Below, piece by piece: positions 63,225 to 64,000 of a DNA stretch of 64,000 bases (position 1 is its first letter; each line of letters starts with the position of its first letter). The notes under the pieces are model-generated. The model was given only the letters and a program-made list of their open reading frames with translations, was not told where the DNA came from and searched no databases. The position numbers and the translations under genes are program-made. Location: contig NZ_JAANYN010000007.1 in the NCBI RefSeq assembly GCF_011290685.1, forward strand, positions 124,001 to 188,000. Direction: 5' to 3'. Source of the DNA: Cyclobacterium plantarum. GTDB lineage: Bacteria; Bacteroidota; Bacteroidia; Cytophagales; Cyclobacteriaceae.

Positions 63225-63413
63225 CTATGACAGCCGCCTAAAAATCCAAAAAATAAGAGCTGCCAGAAATACCACTATGGATATCTTATTGATCCCATGC
63301 ATCATTCTCAGATTGAAATTACTTTTTTTATCAGGATCGGGCTTTTTGAAAACCCGGATAAAGTAATTGCCTACTTCTCCAACCTGAAAAAACTCTTTGA
63401 TTTTATTTGACAT
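63225..63413 (-). CDS. 62-residue single-pass membrane protein (DUF6728-like)
   Basis: From ATG 63413 (MSNKIKEFFQVGEVGNYFIR). The pattern EVGNYFIRVF, then a KKPDPDKKSNFNLRMMHGIN linker and one TM helix (KISIVVFLAALIFWIF) is a small conserved Bacteroidota family that I believe is DUF6728. Function unknown. It lies 31 bases after ispG and directly before the MmcQ gene. Confidence 0.7.
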   Translation of the reverse strand: MSNKIKEFFQVGEVGNYFIRVFKKPDPDKKSNFNLRMMHGINKISIVVFLAALIFWIFRRLS

Positions 63414-63444
63414 GATTCCAGAAATTGCTTGATTAAAACACTTG

Positions 63445-64000
63445 TTAATGGTGGTCACTTACTTCGGGTTCTATCCACTGACCATCCTGCTTGATGATGT
63501 CAATCAGTTCGTCCACAGCTCTTTCTGACGGAACGGATCGCTTGACTACTTCCTTGCCTTTGTACAAGGTGATTTTCCCTTTACCAGAGCCCACATAACC
63601 ATAGTCGGCATCGGCCATTTCGCCTGGTCCATTTACGATACAGCCCATGATACCAATTTTAACTCCCTTCAGGTGGTCTGTCCGTTTCCTGATCATGGCT
63701 GTAGTCTCCTGAAGATCAAACAATGTCCGGCCGCAAGAGGGACAGGAGATGTATTCTGTTTTGGACATACGGGTTCGGGCGGCCTGAAGCACTCCAAAAC
63801 TTACCGAATTATGTAATTTTATCTGAAGCAAGGCTTTTTCTCTGTTTGCCATAGCAAGCCGGTCCATTCCGATCATGATACCGTCTCCCAACCCGTCAAT
63901 CAAAAGCCCGCCAACATCAGTGGCCGCAAAAAGCATCGTCTTCTCTGCATCAGCATCCGTATACTTCACCTTGGGCACCACAGGGAGGTTAATCTCTGCC
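63445..64000 (-). CDS. ispG: 4-hydroxy-3-methylbut-2-enyl diphosphate synthase, C-terminal part
   Basis: The frame is open to the right edge, so the gene is partial (about 185 residues seen, beginning AEINLPVVPKVKYTD). The iron-sulfur cluster region is visible: YISCPSCGRTLFDLQETTAM with two ligand Cys, and GIMGCIVNGPGEMADADYGY with the third Cys and conserved Glu. It catalyses the penultimate step of the MEP isoprenoid pathway with a [4Fe-4S] cluster. Bacteroidota carry a long three-domain form; its insert domain would lie beyond the window. Confidence 0.95.
   Translation of the reverse strand, partial: AEINLPVVPKVKYTDADAEKTMLFAATDVGGLLIDGLGDGIMIGMDRLAMANREKALLQIKLHNSVSFGVLQAARTRMSKTEYISCPSCGRTLFDLQETTAMIRKRTDHLKGVKIGIMGCIVNGPGEMADADYGYVGSGKGKITLYKGKEVVKRSVPSERAVDELIDIIKQDGQWIEPEVSDHH

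Overview
The window looks like chromosomal DNA of a Bacteroidota bacterium of the order Cytophagales, most likely a Cyclobacteriaceae relative (Cyclobacterium, Algoriphagus or Echinicola type). This is inferred from a gliding lipoprotein GldB, the Bacteroidota-specific type VI secretion subtype (T6SSiii: TssN, TssO, TssD-type Hcp), TAnnTTTG-type promoter elements, weak Shine-Dalgarno sites and a GH106/RhaM rhamnose locus. No tRNA, rRNA or CRISPR array was seen.

Left part (1-24.9 kb). An SLBB polysaccharide export protein runs off the left edge. A three-domain fasciclin lipoprotein and gldB follow. A tightly packed minus-strand operon holds nth, an asparagine-synthase-like amidotransferase and a GT4 glycosyltransferase. 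Next are an ECF sigma factor with a tiny overlapping partner, and a giant polytopic sensor whose C-terminus looks like an NTPase without a P-loop. A rhamnose module follows (rhaM, GH106 lipoprotein, GntR regulator, NCS1 permease with a 62-residue partner). Last are two proteases side by side: a TPR-CHAT (caspase-like) protein with signal peptide and C-terminal membrane anchor, and a cytoplasm-type subtilase.

Centre and right (25-59.6 kb): a T6SSiii locus split into two arms on the minus strand. Arm 1 (31.15 to 25.07 kb) is tssE-tssF-tssG-tssN-tssK-tssO. Arm 2 (59.6 to 45.1 kb) is a PKD-domain membrane protein (TssP candidate), clpV/tssH, tssB, tssC, two hcp/tssD genes, vgrG, a TPR adaptor candidate, a PAAR-Rhs toxin and its putative immunity gene. 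A hairpin-rich 138-bp-period repeat lies between hcp and vgrG. TssQ and TssR were not recognised.

Between the arms (31.5-45 kb) is an AT-rich accessory island. It holds small lipoproteins, a collagen-like lipoprotein, a TonB C-terminal remnant, a PAS/LuxR regulator, a conserved membrane protein, an unrecognised three-gene exported cassette, a two-gene membrane module, an internally deleted IS4-type element with both terminal inverted repeats, a pentapeptide-repeat protein, a DUF2971 protein and an IS1595 remnant.

Right edge (59.9-64 kb). An ECF sigma factor and a membrane TPR anti-sigma candidate sit upstream of arm 2. They are followed by a SlyD-like FKBP with a readable promoter and a minus-strand cluster of IspG (partial), a 62-residue membrane protein, an MmcQ/YjbR protein and an ABC ATPase with a TOBE-like tail.

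Working model (inference): the two T6SS arms build one contractile injector. The vgrG-adaptor-Rhs-immunity cassette is its effector payload, and the island is a hotspot of exchangeable cargo. The CHAT/subtilase pair and the sigma/TPR pair flank the locus and may be one stress- or contact-sensing proteolytic module.
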